Of a stretch of DNA of 64,000 nt, positions 9,580 to 19,413 are shown in pieces. The notes beneath the pieces are model-generated. The model was not told the DNA's origin. It saw only the letters and a program-made list of their open reading frames with translations, and searched no databases. Origin of the DNA: Betaproteobacteria bacterium Ga0077540 (GTDB lineage Bacteria > Pseudomonadota > Gammaproteobacteria > Burkholderiales > Methylophilaceae); the NCBI GenBank assembly GCA_001464125.1, contig LNEP01000014.1:124001-188000 (forward strand), read 5' to 3'. Every line of letters starts with the position of its first letter. Positions within the stretch are counted from its first letter, which is position 1. The translations under genes were made by a program, and so were the position numbers.

Positions 9580-11750
9580 ACACGCAGCAAGAAAAGCCAC
9601 TGTACATCTTAATGCTCAGTTTGCATGGCCTGATGCGCGCCGAAAATCTTGAGCTTGGGAAAGACAGTGATACCGGTGGTCAAATTAAGTATGTGATTGA
9701 GTTGGCAACACAACTTGCACAACATTGTGAGGTTGAAAAAGTCGATGTCATCACGCGACTGATTGAAGATGAAGACGTGTCTGATGACTATGCGCAGCCA
9801 TCAGAAACCATCGCTAAGCAATGCCATTTGGTCAGAATTCCCTTTGGACCCAAACGTTATTTAAGAAAAGAGAGCCTTTGGCCACATCTGGATCAGGCCG
9901 TAGATAAGTGCCTGAACTACATCAGACAACAAGAGCGGCTGCCAGACTTAATTCACACCCATTATGCGGATGCTGGCTATGTGGGCGAGCAGTTGTCTTT
10001 GCTGTTAGGTATTCCATTGATTCACACAGGTCATTCACTGGGCAGACCCAAGCAAGCCAGAATGTTGGCAAATGGTAGGAAAGCGTCTGCAATAGAGAAG
10101 CAATTTAATTTTGCGCGCCGTATTGCGATTGAGGAGGCCATACTCAAGCATTCATTGTTGGTGGTGACCAGCACGCAACAGGAGATTCAAGAGCAGTATG
10201 GTATGTATCAACATGTCGCGGATGCTAAATTTAAAGTGATTCCCCCAGGCATCGATACCTCGCAGTTTTCACCCCCGTTGCGCAGGCAATCAGCATCCCC
10301 TTTGCAAAATGAGATTGATGCCTATTTTTCAGCACCAGATAAGCCTTTGATTGTGGCGATATCCAGACCGGATAGCCGAAAGAACATTCAGGGCTTGATT
10401 CGGGCTTATGGCGAGAACCCGAGTTTGCAAGCACAGGCTAATCTGTTGGTAGTTGCGGGCTCCAGACAACATATTAATCAACTGGACGATAGCCAAAAAC
10501 AAATATTGACTGGCCTACTCGTCGATATCGATTTCTATAATCTGTGGGGCAAGGTGGCAATTCCCAAACATATTGCACAAGCAGATATTCCCGAGCTGTA
10601 TCGACTAGCTGCCAAAAAAAGAGGGGTATTTGTTAACCCTGCACTGACCGAGCCATTTGGATTAACGCTGATTGAGGCAGCGGCCAGTGGTCTGCCCATT
10701 GTTGCACCAGACGATGGCGGGCCACGCGATATCATCAGTAATTGTCGTAATGGCGTGGTGACGAATACTTTAGATAGTCAAGCCATTGCTGATTCTATTT
10801 TGCAGGTGATTGGCGATAAGAAAAGATGGCGGCAATACGCCAATAGCGGCATTGTGGGAGTGTGGCGACATTACAGTTGGACAGCCCATGTGGATAACTA
10901 CTTAAAAGCCGTGCGTCGTATTTTACGTAAAGATTTAAAACGCATGCGCAGACAACACGCGATTTATCTGCCGCAAACCAAGAGTAGTATGCCAACCGCC
11001 AAAGCGGCACTGATCAGTGATATCGATAATACCTTGATCGGTGACAAACCATCGCTAGTGGCGCTTGGCGGATGGCTGACGCAACAACAAGGTCAGTTGG
11101 TGTTTGGTGTCGCCACTGGCAGGCCTTTGGAGAGTGCAGTCAATATACTTAAGCGCCATCAAGTTCGCACGCCAGATGTCATTATCAGTTCTGTTGGCAC
11201 TGAAATTCATTATGGCAAACGATTGGTGCCAGATTTGGGATGGGCTGCGCATATACGCTATTTATGGCGTAGAGATGCGTTAGCCGAGGCGCTGGCAGAG
11301 TATCCACAATTGAAGTTACAGCAACCGGAGAATCAGCGTGAGTTTAAATTAAGCTATGTTGTCTCTCCTAAATCGATGCCACCCATTGAAGCGCTCCAAC
11401 AGTTTCTGCATCAAAAAAAATTGCATGCGCAACTCATCTACTCGCACGATGAGTTTTTAGATGTGCTGCCCATCCGCGCCTCAAAAGGGCATGCTATCCG
11501 TTACTTTGCCTACAAATGGGGGTTGCCGGTAGCGCGTTGTATAGTGGCGGGGGATTCCGGTAATGACGTCGAAATGCTGATGGGGGATACCTTGGCGATT
11601 GTGGTGGGAAATCACAGTCAAGAAATCGCACATTTAAGACAGGGCACCCAAATTTATTTTGCTCAGCAACACTATGCAGCTGGCATATTGGAGGGGATAG
11701 CGCATTATCAGCCGGTATTAAAAGATGTGCTTAAGTTAGGAAACAGCTAA
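9573..11750 (+). CDS. sps: Sucrose-phosphate synthase fused to a C-terminal HAD sucrose-phosphatase-like domain
   Basis: YILMLSLHGLMRAENLELGKDSDTGGQIKYVIELA, HTGHSLGRPKQARML, NPALTEPFGLTLIEAAASGLPIVAPDDGGPRDI; HAD motifs ALISDIDNTLIGDK and VAGDSGNDVEML. The ATG at 9573 overlaps the upstream stop (ATGGTGA). Confidence 0.93.
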   Translation: MVNTQQEKPLYILMLSLHGLMRAENLELGKDSDTGGQIKYVIELATQLAQHCEVEKVDVITRLIEDEDVSDDYAQPSETIAKQCHLVRIPFGPKRYLRKESLWPHLDQAVDKCLNYIRQQERLPDLIHTHYADAGYVGEQLSLLLGIPLIHTGHSLGRPKQARMLANGRKASAIEKQFNFARRIAIEEAILKHSLLVVTSTQQEIQEQYGMYQHVADAKFKVIPPGIDTSQFSPPLRRQSASPLQNEIDAYFSAPDKPLIVAISRPDSRKNIQGLIRAYGENPSLQAQANLLVVAGSRQHINQLDDSQKQILTGLLVDIDFYNLWGKVAIPKHIAQADIPELYRLAAKKRGVFVNPALTEPFGLTLIEAAASGLPIVAPDDGGPRDIISNCRNGVVTNTLDSQAIADSILQVIGDKKRWRQYANSGIVGVWRHYSWTAHVDNYLKAVRRILRKDLKRMRRQHAIYLPQTKSSMPTAKAALISDIDNTLIGDKPSLVALGGWLTQQQGQLVFGVATGRPLESAVNILKRHQVRTPDVIISSVGTEIHYGKRLVPDLGWAAHIRYLWRRDALAEALAEYPQLKLQQPENQREFKLSYVVSPKSMPPIEALQQFLHQKKLHAQLIYSHDEFLDVLPIRASKGHAIRYFAYKWGLPVARCIVAGDSGNDVEMLMGDTLAIVVGNHSQEIAHLRQGTQIYFAQQHYAAGILEGIAHYQPVLKDVLKLGNS

Positions 11751-11753
11751 GGT

Positions 11754-13706
11754 ATGTACGAACAAATATCACATTCTGTGCTTAACGATATTCTGGTGAG
11801 ACTAGAGCCAGAAATGAAATCCAAAGACCTCAAGCATTTTTATATTCGCTTGGGTGCAAATTTTTACGCAATTTATAACTTATTTCAGCAGTTATATGGG
11901 TCACGACCTGATTTTAAAGACAAGCTTTATGTCTTGGTAAAAACCTTGGCACAGGCTTATGTGGCTCGACGCGATGCGTTAAAACATCTGGATTTTGAAC
12001 GTGAAAAAGTCCATGACTGGTTTTTACACCAGCGTTGGGTGGGTTATGCCGTGTACTGCAAAGAGTTTGCCGGCAATTTGGAAGGCTTACAGCAACACCT
12101 TTCTTACTTGCAGGAGTTAGGTGTGAATATGCTGCATATCATGCCGATTTTAGCGTGCCCACCCGCCGAAAATGATGGTGGCTATGCGGTAAGCAATTTT
12201 AGAAAAATCGATGCAAAGGTTGGTAACCTCAAAACACTCGACGCACTCGTTACCAACATGAAAGCCCGCGAGATGTTGTTGGTGTTAGATGTGGTGGTCA
12301 ACCACACCTCTGACCAACATGCCTGGGCCGTGGCCGCAAAGCAGGGCGATCCATACTACCAAGACTACTATCATGTGTTTGACGATAGAAGTATCCCAGA
12401 TGTGTATGAAGAAACCATGCCGGAAATTTTTCCTGAAACCGCTCCGGGAAACTTTACTTGGGATGCGGCCATGGGCAAGTGGGTCATGACCGTGTTCAAC
12501 CACTATCAATGGGATTTAAATTATAAGAACCCTGCGGTATTGATTGAGATGGTCGATATCATTTTGTTTTGGGCTAACAAGGGTGCTGACATCATCCGCT
12601 TGGATGCTGTTGCATTTCTGTGGAAGAAAATGGGCAGCCAATGCCAAAATGAACGAGAGGCACATCTCATTTTGCAACTGATGAAAGATTGCTGCCAAGT
12701 GGTTGCGCCAGGTGTTTTGTTTATTGCCGAAGCGATTGTTGCGCCCGTAGAAGTCACCAAGTATTTTGGTGAGGATGCGATAAACGCCAAGGAATGTGAG
12801 ATTGCCTATAACGCCACATTGATGGCTTTGTTGTGGGATGCGGTGGCCACAAAAAATGCCAAGTTGCTCAATCATGGCATTAAAAGTATTCCGGATAAAT
12901 TAGAGCGTACCACTTGGCTGAATTACATTCGTTGTCATGATGATATTGGTTTGGGGTTTGATGACCAAGATATTGTGCGCGCTGGCTATGATCCAAAATC
13001 GCATCGGGCATTTATATTAGATTATTTCACCGGCAAGCATCCTGACTCCTCCGCAAGAGGGATTCCCTTTGGGCAAAACCACAAAAATGGTGATGCCCGC
13101 ATTGCAGGCTCATTGGCTTCGCTGGCTGGGTTAGAGCACGCATTGGCAACCGGAGATGCCTATGCAATCCAATCCAGCATTAGTACCATCTTATTGTTGC
13201 ACAGTGTCATCATGTCCTTTGGGGGTATACCGCTTATTTATTATGGAGATGCCATCGGCATGCTCAATGATGCTTCTTATCTTGGTAATGATGCCAAAAA
13301 AGAGGATGCACGTTGGATTCATCGGCCATCTATGAATTGGGACGATGCAGAACAACGAAAAGTAGTGGGCAGCGTTCAGTATCAAATATTCAGCGCGCTC
13401 AAAAAGATGATTGCCATACGCAAAGAAGTAGAAGCCTTTGCCGACCACAATAACCGTGAGTTGTTGGAGGTGGATAATCCGCACTTATTTGTGTATTCAA
13501 GATTCTGCGCGCGCGATGTCAAAGCCCGTATTTTGGTGCTGTGTAATTTTGATATCCAACCACAGTCTTTGAGTACAGCCCTACTGCGTAAAAAAGGCTT
13601 TTTACAACACGCCCTAGTCAAAGATGTGGTGACTGGCGAAATGATATCCGCCATGTCTGAGGTGATTGAAGTGCCGGCGCTTGGGTTCTATTGGCTGAAT
13701 ACGTAA
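11754..13706 (+). CDS. ams: Amylosucrase (GH13)
   Basis: WFLHQRWVGYAVYCKEFAGNLEGL, GGYAVSNFRKIDAKVGNL, LDVVVNHTSDQHAWA, ADIIRLDAVAFLWKKMG, LFIAEAIV, YIRCHDDIGLGFDD; about 650 aa as expected. Confidence 0.9.
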   Translation: MYEQISHSVLNDILVRLEPEMKSKDLKHFYIRLGANFYAIYNLFQQLYGSRPDFKDKLYVLVKTLAQAYVARRDALKHLDFEREKVHDWFLHQRWVGYAVYCKEFAGNLEGLQQHLSYLQELGVNMLHIMPILACPPAENDGGYAVSNFRKIDAKVGNLKTLDALVTNMKAREMLLVLDVVVNHTSDQHAWAVAAKQGDPYYQDYYHVFDDRSIPDVYEETMPEIFPETAPGNFTWDAAMGKWVMTVFNHYQWDLNYKNPAVLIEMVDIILFWANKGADIIRLDAVAFLWKKMGSQCQNEREAHLILQLMKDCCQVVAPGVLFIAEAIVAPVEVTKYFGEDAINAKECEIAYNATLMALLWDAVATKNAKLLNHGIKSIPDKLERTTWLNYIRCHDDIGLGFDDQDIVRAGYDPKSHRAFILDYFTGKHPDSSARGIPFGQNHKNGDARIAGSLASLAGLEHALATGDAYAIQSSISTILLLHSVIMSFGGIPLIYYGDAIGMLNDASYLGNDAKKEDARWIHRPSMNWDDAEQRKVVGSVQYQIFSALKKMIAIRKEVEAFADHNNRELLEVDNPHLFVYSRFCARDVKARILVLCNFDIQPQSLSTALLRKKGFLQHALVKDVVTGEMISAMSEVIEVPALGFYWLNT

Positions 13707-13732
13707 AGATCAATCTCAGAGAAAGGACACGC

Positions 13733-14632
13733 ATGGAGCAAACTATATTGCAATTAGGATTTACCGATTACGCCCAATTTTTGAAGGTCACACATATTCT
13801 TTTTAAAATTATGGTCATTCTGACCATCGCGTTTATCTTGCTCAAAGTCAGTGGCAAGCTAATTAAGAAAGTCATGGCGCAGCTCAAATTGCGTGCTGGG
13901 GATAATCAGGAGGAAAATAAACGTGTAGAAACCATGTGCCGTGTGATTCGTTATGTGGTCACTGTCATCATTTATGCAGTCACCATCATCGAAATTCTCA
14001 ATGAAATCGGTATCTCGATTGCCCCGATTTTAGGGGCGGCGGGTGTGGTCGGTTTGGCGGTGGGTTTTGGTGCACAAAGCCTGATTAAAGATTACTTTAA
14101 TGGCTTTTTCCTGCTGTTGGAAAATCAGATACGACAAGGCGATGTGGTGGAGGCCGGGGGCAAAGCAGGCTTTGTTGAGGAAGTCACCTTGCGCCATATT
14201 CGCATGCGAGACTATGACGGCGATGTGCATTATGTGCCCAATGGAATTATCACCACAGTCACCAATAAAAGTCGAGACTACGCGCAGTCTGTGATTGATG
14301 TGGGCGTGGCGTACCGTGAAGATATCGATGTGGTCATTGATGTGATGCAGACAGTTGGTGAAGAGATGTATCAAGACGAACAGTTTTCTCTGAAAATCCT
14401 ATCGCCTTTAGAAATGGCAGGGGTAGAACGTCTGGATGACTCGGCAGTGATTTTGCGTTGCCGCTTTAAAGTATTACCACTCGAGCAATGGACAGTGCGG
14501 CGTGAATATTTTAGAAGGATTAAATATGCGTTTGAACAACATCAAATTGAGATACCGTTTCCACACTTAACCCTTTATCCCGGCGAAAACCGTGATGGTA
14601 CCGCGCCTGCTCTGCGTTTAGCAAAAGGCTAG
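13733..14632 (+). CDS. MscS-family small-conductance mechanosensitive channel
   Basis: APILGAAGVVGLAVGFGAQSLIKDYFNGFFLLLENQIRQGDVVEAGGKAGFVEEV is the classic MscS pore/beta-domain region; AGAAAGGA RBS ahead of ATG 13733. Confidence 0.92.
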   Translation: MEQTILQLGFTDYAQFLKVTHILFKIMVILTIAFILLKVSGKLIKKVMAQLKLRAGDNQEENKRVETMCRVIRYVVTVIIYAVTIIEILNEIGISIAPILGAAGVVGLAVGFGAQSLIKDYFNGFFLLLENQIRQGDVVEAGGKAGFVEEVTLRHIRMRDYDGDVHYVPNGIITTVTNKSRDYAQSVIDVGVAYREDIDVVIDVMQTVGEEMYQDEQFSLKILSPLEMAGVERLDDSAVILRCRFKVLPLEQWTVRREYFRRIKYAFEQHQIEIPFPHLTLYPGENRDGTAPALRLAKG

Positions 14633-14637
14633 TCAGC

Positions 14638-15174
14638 TTACATATCGGATAGAGGTAAGGTCTCAAGTTTGTGGCTACGCACGCCTAGTTGCTTAATCAC
14701 TTTATCTAATACGCTGTCCAACTGCATTAATACTTCTACCGACATGGCGTTAAGGGCTTCCGGCAGCACGCCTTCAGCTGGGCTCGGCGCTTTGGCCAAT
14801 ATTGCAATCGCCTGCTCGGTCACACACAGTCCAACTCTACGCTGGTCTTGCTCGCTGCGCATTTTGGTCACCAACTTGGCTTTGGCAAGTTTATCTACAA
14901 GCTGGCTACACGTGGATTGATGAATGGATAAACGGTTAGCCAATTCGGAGACGCCTATGTTTTGAGTGCGGTGAATCTCTTGCAAAAGCCACAATTGCGA
15001 GCCAGAAATTCCACAGTGTTGCTCAACCTCACGAAAATGCTGACGTACGGTGCCATAGATAACCCGAAACTTTTTCAGTGCGTTGGCTGCTGCCTGCGCG
15101 TTGTCGAGCGTTGAGGAATGTGTCGTATTGATGGAAGCTGCAGTCATGTTCCGCCCATTGTATGTATTGGCCAT
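14638..15174 (-). CDS. MarR-family transcriptional regulator
   Basis: winged-helix signature LWLLQEIHRTQNIGVSELANRLSIHQSTCSQLVDKLAKAKLVTKMRSEQDQRRVGLCVTEQ. Confidence 0.85.
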   Translation of the reverse strand: MANTYNGRNMTAASINTTHSSTLDNAQAAANALKKFRVIYGTVRQHFREVEQHCGISGSQLWLLQEIHRTQNIGVSELANRLSIHQSTCSQLVDKLAKAKLVTKMRSEQDQRRVGLCVTEQAIAILAKAPSPAEGVLPEALNAMSVEVLMQLDSVLDKVIKQLGVRSHKLETLPLSDM

Positions 15175-15439
15175 TGAGGTGGCATATGGTTATTGTAGGA
15201 TTATATCGTGAGCATCTACGCATGCAATCGGTGCTTGTTCGTGATGCAAAGGCGAATCTCCTTTTAAGCAGGTAAGCCAGAGTCACTGTCTGCATGCATT
15301 GACCCAATAGAGCTACTTATACAGTGTTTGTTTTGCTTTAGTATTTATCTGGCTTGGCGTAAAGTAAGTTATCAGCGTAAAGTAGCTAATAAACGCACAG
15401 TTCTAGCGATTTACCATCAATTGTATTTGGGTGTTTTAA

Positions 15440-18400
15440 TTGAGACCAGTTTCAGCATTTTCAAGGTATGTCTTTTTCACACTCGTTTTGTTTGTGCTAG
15501 TGGTGCTTGCATTCTCAGTCTATGTATATGCAGAAAAGCGTGTAGATAAACTGAGTATATTGCGCATTACCTCTTTTCAACTGGCTGACGAATTGCGGCA
15601 GTCTTCCGAAGATCTCACACGGATGGTCCGTAGTTATGTACAGACTGGTGATCCTATCTATAAAGCGCATTTTCAAGAAATTTTAGATATACGTGACGGT
15701 CGTGCCCCACGTCCAGTGGAGTATCAAGGTATTTATTGGGATTTGGTGTTAACAGACGACAAGCGCCCGCGGCCATTGAGTAACGTCAAAAAGCCCTTGC
15801 TCGACTTAATGAGTGAACAGGGGTTTACGCCAGAGGAGTTCGCCAAACTCAGATGCATTAACGCAAATAGAGTTTAAGGCGATGGGGATGATTGAATCGG
15901 CTGACACCGTCACGGATGTATTGCGTTCAGAAGCCGCCTCGTTGCTGCATGATCAAAATTACTATCATGCAAAAGCCGGCATCATGAAGCCGATTGATGA
16001 GTTCAATAAGATGATCGACAAGCGTACTCAAGTGGCTGTTGATAATGCGGTGCGAGCGGCCAGTATTTTAAGGTGGGTATTTATTTTATTTGGGTTGGTG
16101 CTGCTTTGGATGTTATGGCGCACCTATGACGCGTTGCGGCATACATTGGGGGCAAGCGTCGATGAGTTGCATGAACATATTGTGAGGCTAGGCAGAGGTG
16201 ATATTACTGCACCCATCCCAGTCCCCAAAGGCATGTCTGGCAGTGTGATGGATTGGCTTTCCGAGACGCAAATCAATCTGGCTAAGATTGACGCAGAAGA
16301 GAAATCGGCTAAAAAACACAACGAGCGGCTCACACAGCTATATGCAGCACTCAGTCAATGTAACCAGTCTATCGTGCGATGCGAGAGTCAAGCCGAGTTA
16401 TTTCCGGAGATATGTAAGGTGGCCGTGGTGTTTGGCGGTGCCAAACTGGCCTGGATAGGTTTGCTGGACGCGCACAATCAAGAGATATTCCCAGTGGCTT
16501 CCTATGGTGAGGGGTCTGCCTATTTAAATGGTATTTATATTTCGACCAATCCTAGTGAGCCTTCCGGCCAAGGGCCAACCGGTGTGGCTGTACGTGAAAA
16601 CCGCCCATACTGGTGTCAAGATTATAAAAATGACCCAGTGACTGCGCCTTGGCGTGAGCGGGCCGAGATTTATGGCTGGGGCTCTTCTGCCTCCTTACCT
16701 TTGCATAAAAACGGCGAGGTAGTGGGGGCATTTACCTTGTACTCGTCCGATGTGGGTGCCTTTGATGAAGATGCGCGCAAGCTGTTGGAAGAAATGGCTA
16801 CCGATATTGACTTTGCGCTAGACCGCTTTGAGATTGAGACAGAGCGTGAGACCTACCGAGAAAACTTGCAGCATAGTGAAGAGAGCGCAAGGCTCATGCT
16901 GGAGAATTCGCTCGATGCTGTCGTCAATATGAACGTGGAAGGCATTGTCACGGAGTGGAGCGGATCGGCTGCGCGCATCTTTGGCTACTCTCGCCAAGAA
17001 GCCATGGGTAAGCTGTTAGGTGATTTAATTGTGCCGTTTCAACATCGCGAAGCGCATGCCAAAGGTATGCGGCGTTTATTGACGACCGGACAGAGTAATA
17101 TCATTGGCAAGCTCATTGAGATTGTGGCTATTCGACGCGATGGAGTGGAGTTTCCAGTGGAATTGTCGATTGCACAAATTAAGCGTGGGGGCGAAATCTT
17201 CTTCAGTGCGTTTATTCGTGATATTTCAGAACGTAAAGCCTCTGACGCGCGCATTCAATATCTGGCTAACTATGATGCGCTGACAGGGTTGGCGAACCGG
17301 AACCAACTCAATGAGCGGGTAAAATATTCTATTAGTCTGGCGCAACGCAGTCATGAAAAAATCGCGCTGATGTTTTTGGATATCGACCACTTTAAAGATG
17401 TCAATGATAGCCTAGGGCATAGTATCGGTGATTTATTGCTGGTTGAATTGGCGAGTCGGTTTAGGTCTACCTTGCGCGAAGAGGACACCATTTCAAGGTT
17501 AGGCGGCGATGAGTTTATTTTACTTTTACACAATGCAGATGAATACGCCGCTACGCATGTGGCGCAAAAACTATTGCGGGCAATTGAACACCCAATGTTG
17601 ATTGAAAACCACCAATTGTCGGTGACCGCTTCAATTGGGATTGCGGTATATCCTAATGATGGCGAAGACTTGGAGGCCTTGCTGAGAAACGCAGACGTGG
17701 CCATGTATAAAGTGAAGCAGGAAAATCGCAATGGTTATCGCTTCTATACCGCCAAAATGCAAACGCAGTCTGCGCGTAACTTGCTGTTGGTCAATGCGTT
17801 GCGTCAGGCCATTCAGCTCAATCAGCTAGAAGTCTACTACCAGCCACAAATTAATGTTTGCGATAATCGAATTGTGGGCGTTGAGGCACTGTTACGCTGG
17901 CATCATCCGGAACTGGGCATGGTGTCGCCGGCAGAATTTATTCCTTTGGCTGAAGTCAGTGGTTTGATATTGAACATAGGCGAGTGGGTATTGCGACAAG
18001 CGGTACGCCAAGCAAAAATCTGGTTGCTCACTGGTTTTAAACCCATGATTATGGCGGTCAATTTGTCTGTGGTGCAGTTCCGAGATCCTGGGTTGCCTGA
18101 TTTGGTCACAAACATTTTAGAAGAGGAAGGACTGCCTCCAGAGTATTTGGAATTGGAGTTGACGGAGGGGGTTGCGCTGGAAGACCCACAAGGTGCGATT
18201 GCGTTTATGGATGCCTTGCACGAGCGTGGCGTGCGCATGTCGATTGATGATTTTGGTACCGGTTATTCATCACTCAGCCATCTCAAAAAATTCAAAGTGT
18301 ATAAGCTCAAAATTGACCAGTCGTTTGTCCGTGACATCAGTACGGATGAAGAAGACAAAGCGATTGTGATTGCGATTATTCATTTGGCGCGCAGCCTAGG

Positions 18401-18551
18401 CTTAAAAACCATTGCCGAAGGTGTAGAGACGGCAGGTCAACTCGCCTTCTTGCAACAACAACACTGTGATGAGGTGCAGGGCTATTTGTTTAGCAAACCC
18501 TTACCTGCTGACGAGATGGAAAGTTTGTTACGAAAGTGTGCGATTGATTGA
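15440..18551 (+). pseudogene. Sensor GGDEF/EAL protein (N-terminal TM/sensor, GAF, PAS, GGDEF, EAL) split into two overlapping ORFs, 15440-15877 and 15813-18551
   Basis: First ORF ends ...GFTPEEFAKLRCINANRV*, where homology-like sequence switches frame to ...NSDALTQIEFKAMGMIESAD... The second ORF carries TM, GAF, PAS, SRLGGDEFILLL and EALLRWHHPELG...DDFGTGYSSLSHLKK. Status (pseudogene, assembly error or two proteins) is unresolved. Confidence 0.75.
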
Positions 18552-18571
18552 GTTTGGATTTGAAAATCATA

Positions 18572-18606
18572 AAAAACGCCCATCCAGTTTACGGTTGGGC
18601 GTTTTT
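18572..18606. terminator. Bidirectional rho-independent terminator
   Basis: AAAAACGCCCA...TGGGCGTTTTT perfect 11-bp arms between convergent genes. Confidence 0.88.
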
Positions 18607-18625
18607 AGTTTTATGTGATGGTCAA

Positions 18626-19294
18626 TTAAACATTGCGTTTGCGAATGCCCATGCCAATCACGCCAAGACCAGCTAAAAATAAAGCATAATTTTCAGGCTC
18701 TGGTACAGCAGCAATGGTGCCAGGTGAACCGATTTCAAAAGCGTTATTACTTGCCACAAAAGCGCCATTGACACCAACACTGCTCAATTGAGCAATGGCG
18801 CCGTTGATACCAGCTGCATTATCAAAGGTTTGGTAGGGGGATGTTGCATCAGCGGCACCAAAGCTGACATTGGCCTGACGTACGCCTGCAGCGTTATAAA
18901 TATTTACCGCATCTCCAGAGGTACTTAAGCCGATACCAGAACCGCTATAGTAGCCCACCAGTGGTGATGGATTGCTGCCAAACCATGTGCTCACAAATGA
19001 GGTGATATCTGCGCCATTCGCACTTTCCATGAATATCACGGATTGACCAGCAGCAATATTTGCGATGCCATTTAATGCCAAAGCAGCACCGAAAGAATTT
19101 GAACTGTCATCTACTTTCCAACCAGCAATATCTATGGCTGTGTTGCCCATATTGGTTAATTCAAACCAGTCAGCTTCGTAAGGGGCATTACCGCTACCCC
19201 AAGGTGCAACTTCTGTAATGGCAATATTTGCATTTGCTTGTAACGAGAGTGAAACAGTAAGCGCTGCAAGCGCGTATGACAAAGTCATTTTCAT
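18626..19294 (-). CDS. PEP-CTERM sorting-signal protein with lamin-tail-like domain
   Basis: C-terminus AVPEPENYALFLAGLGVIGMGIRKRNV (PEP, TM, basic); N-terminal signal peptide; NIAITEVAPWGSGNAPYEADWFELTNMGNTAIDIAGWKVDD (LTD-like). Confidence 0.85.
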   Translation of the reverse strand: MKMTLSYALAALTVSLSLQANANIAITEVAPWGSGNAPYEADWFELTNMGNTAIDIAGWKVDDSSNSFGAALALNGIANIAAGQSVIFMESANGADITSFVSTWFGSNPSPLVGYYSGSGIGLSTSGDAVNIYNAAGVRQANVSFGAADATSPYQTFDNAAGINGAIAQLSSVGVNGAFVASNNAFEIGSPGTIAAVPEPENYALFLAGLGVIGMGIRKRNV

Positions 19295-19413
19295 GGTGTA
19301 CTCCAATGTTTAATAGGATAGTAAAGTGGGTAAATAACAATCTTTTAACATTAGAGATGGATTGTGACTTGGAGACGCTGGAAGGTGGTCCGGTTGGACT
19401 AGCCAGCACCCAT

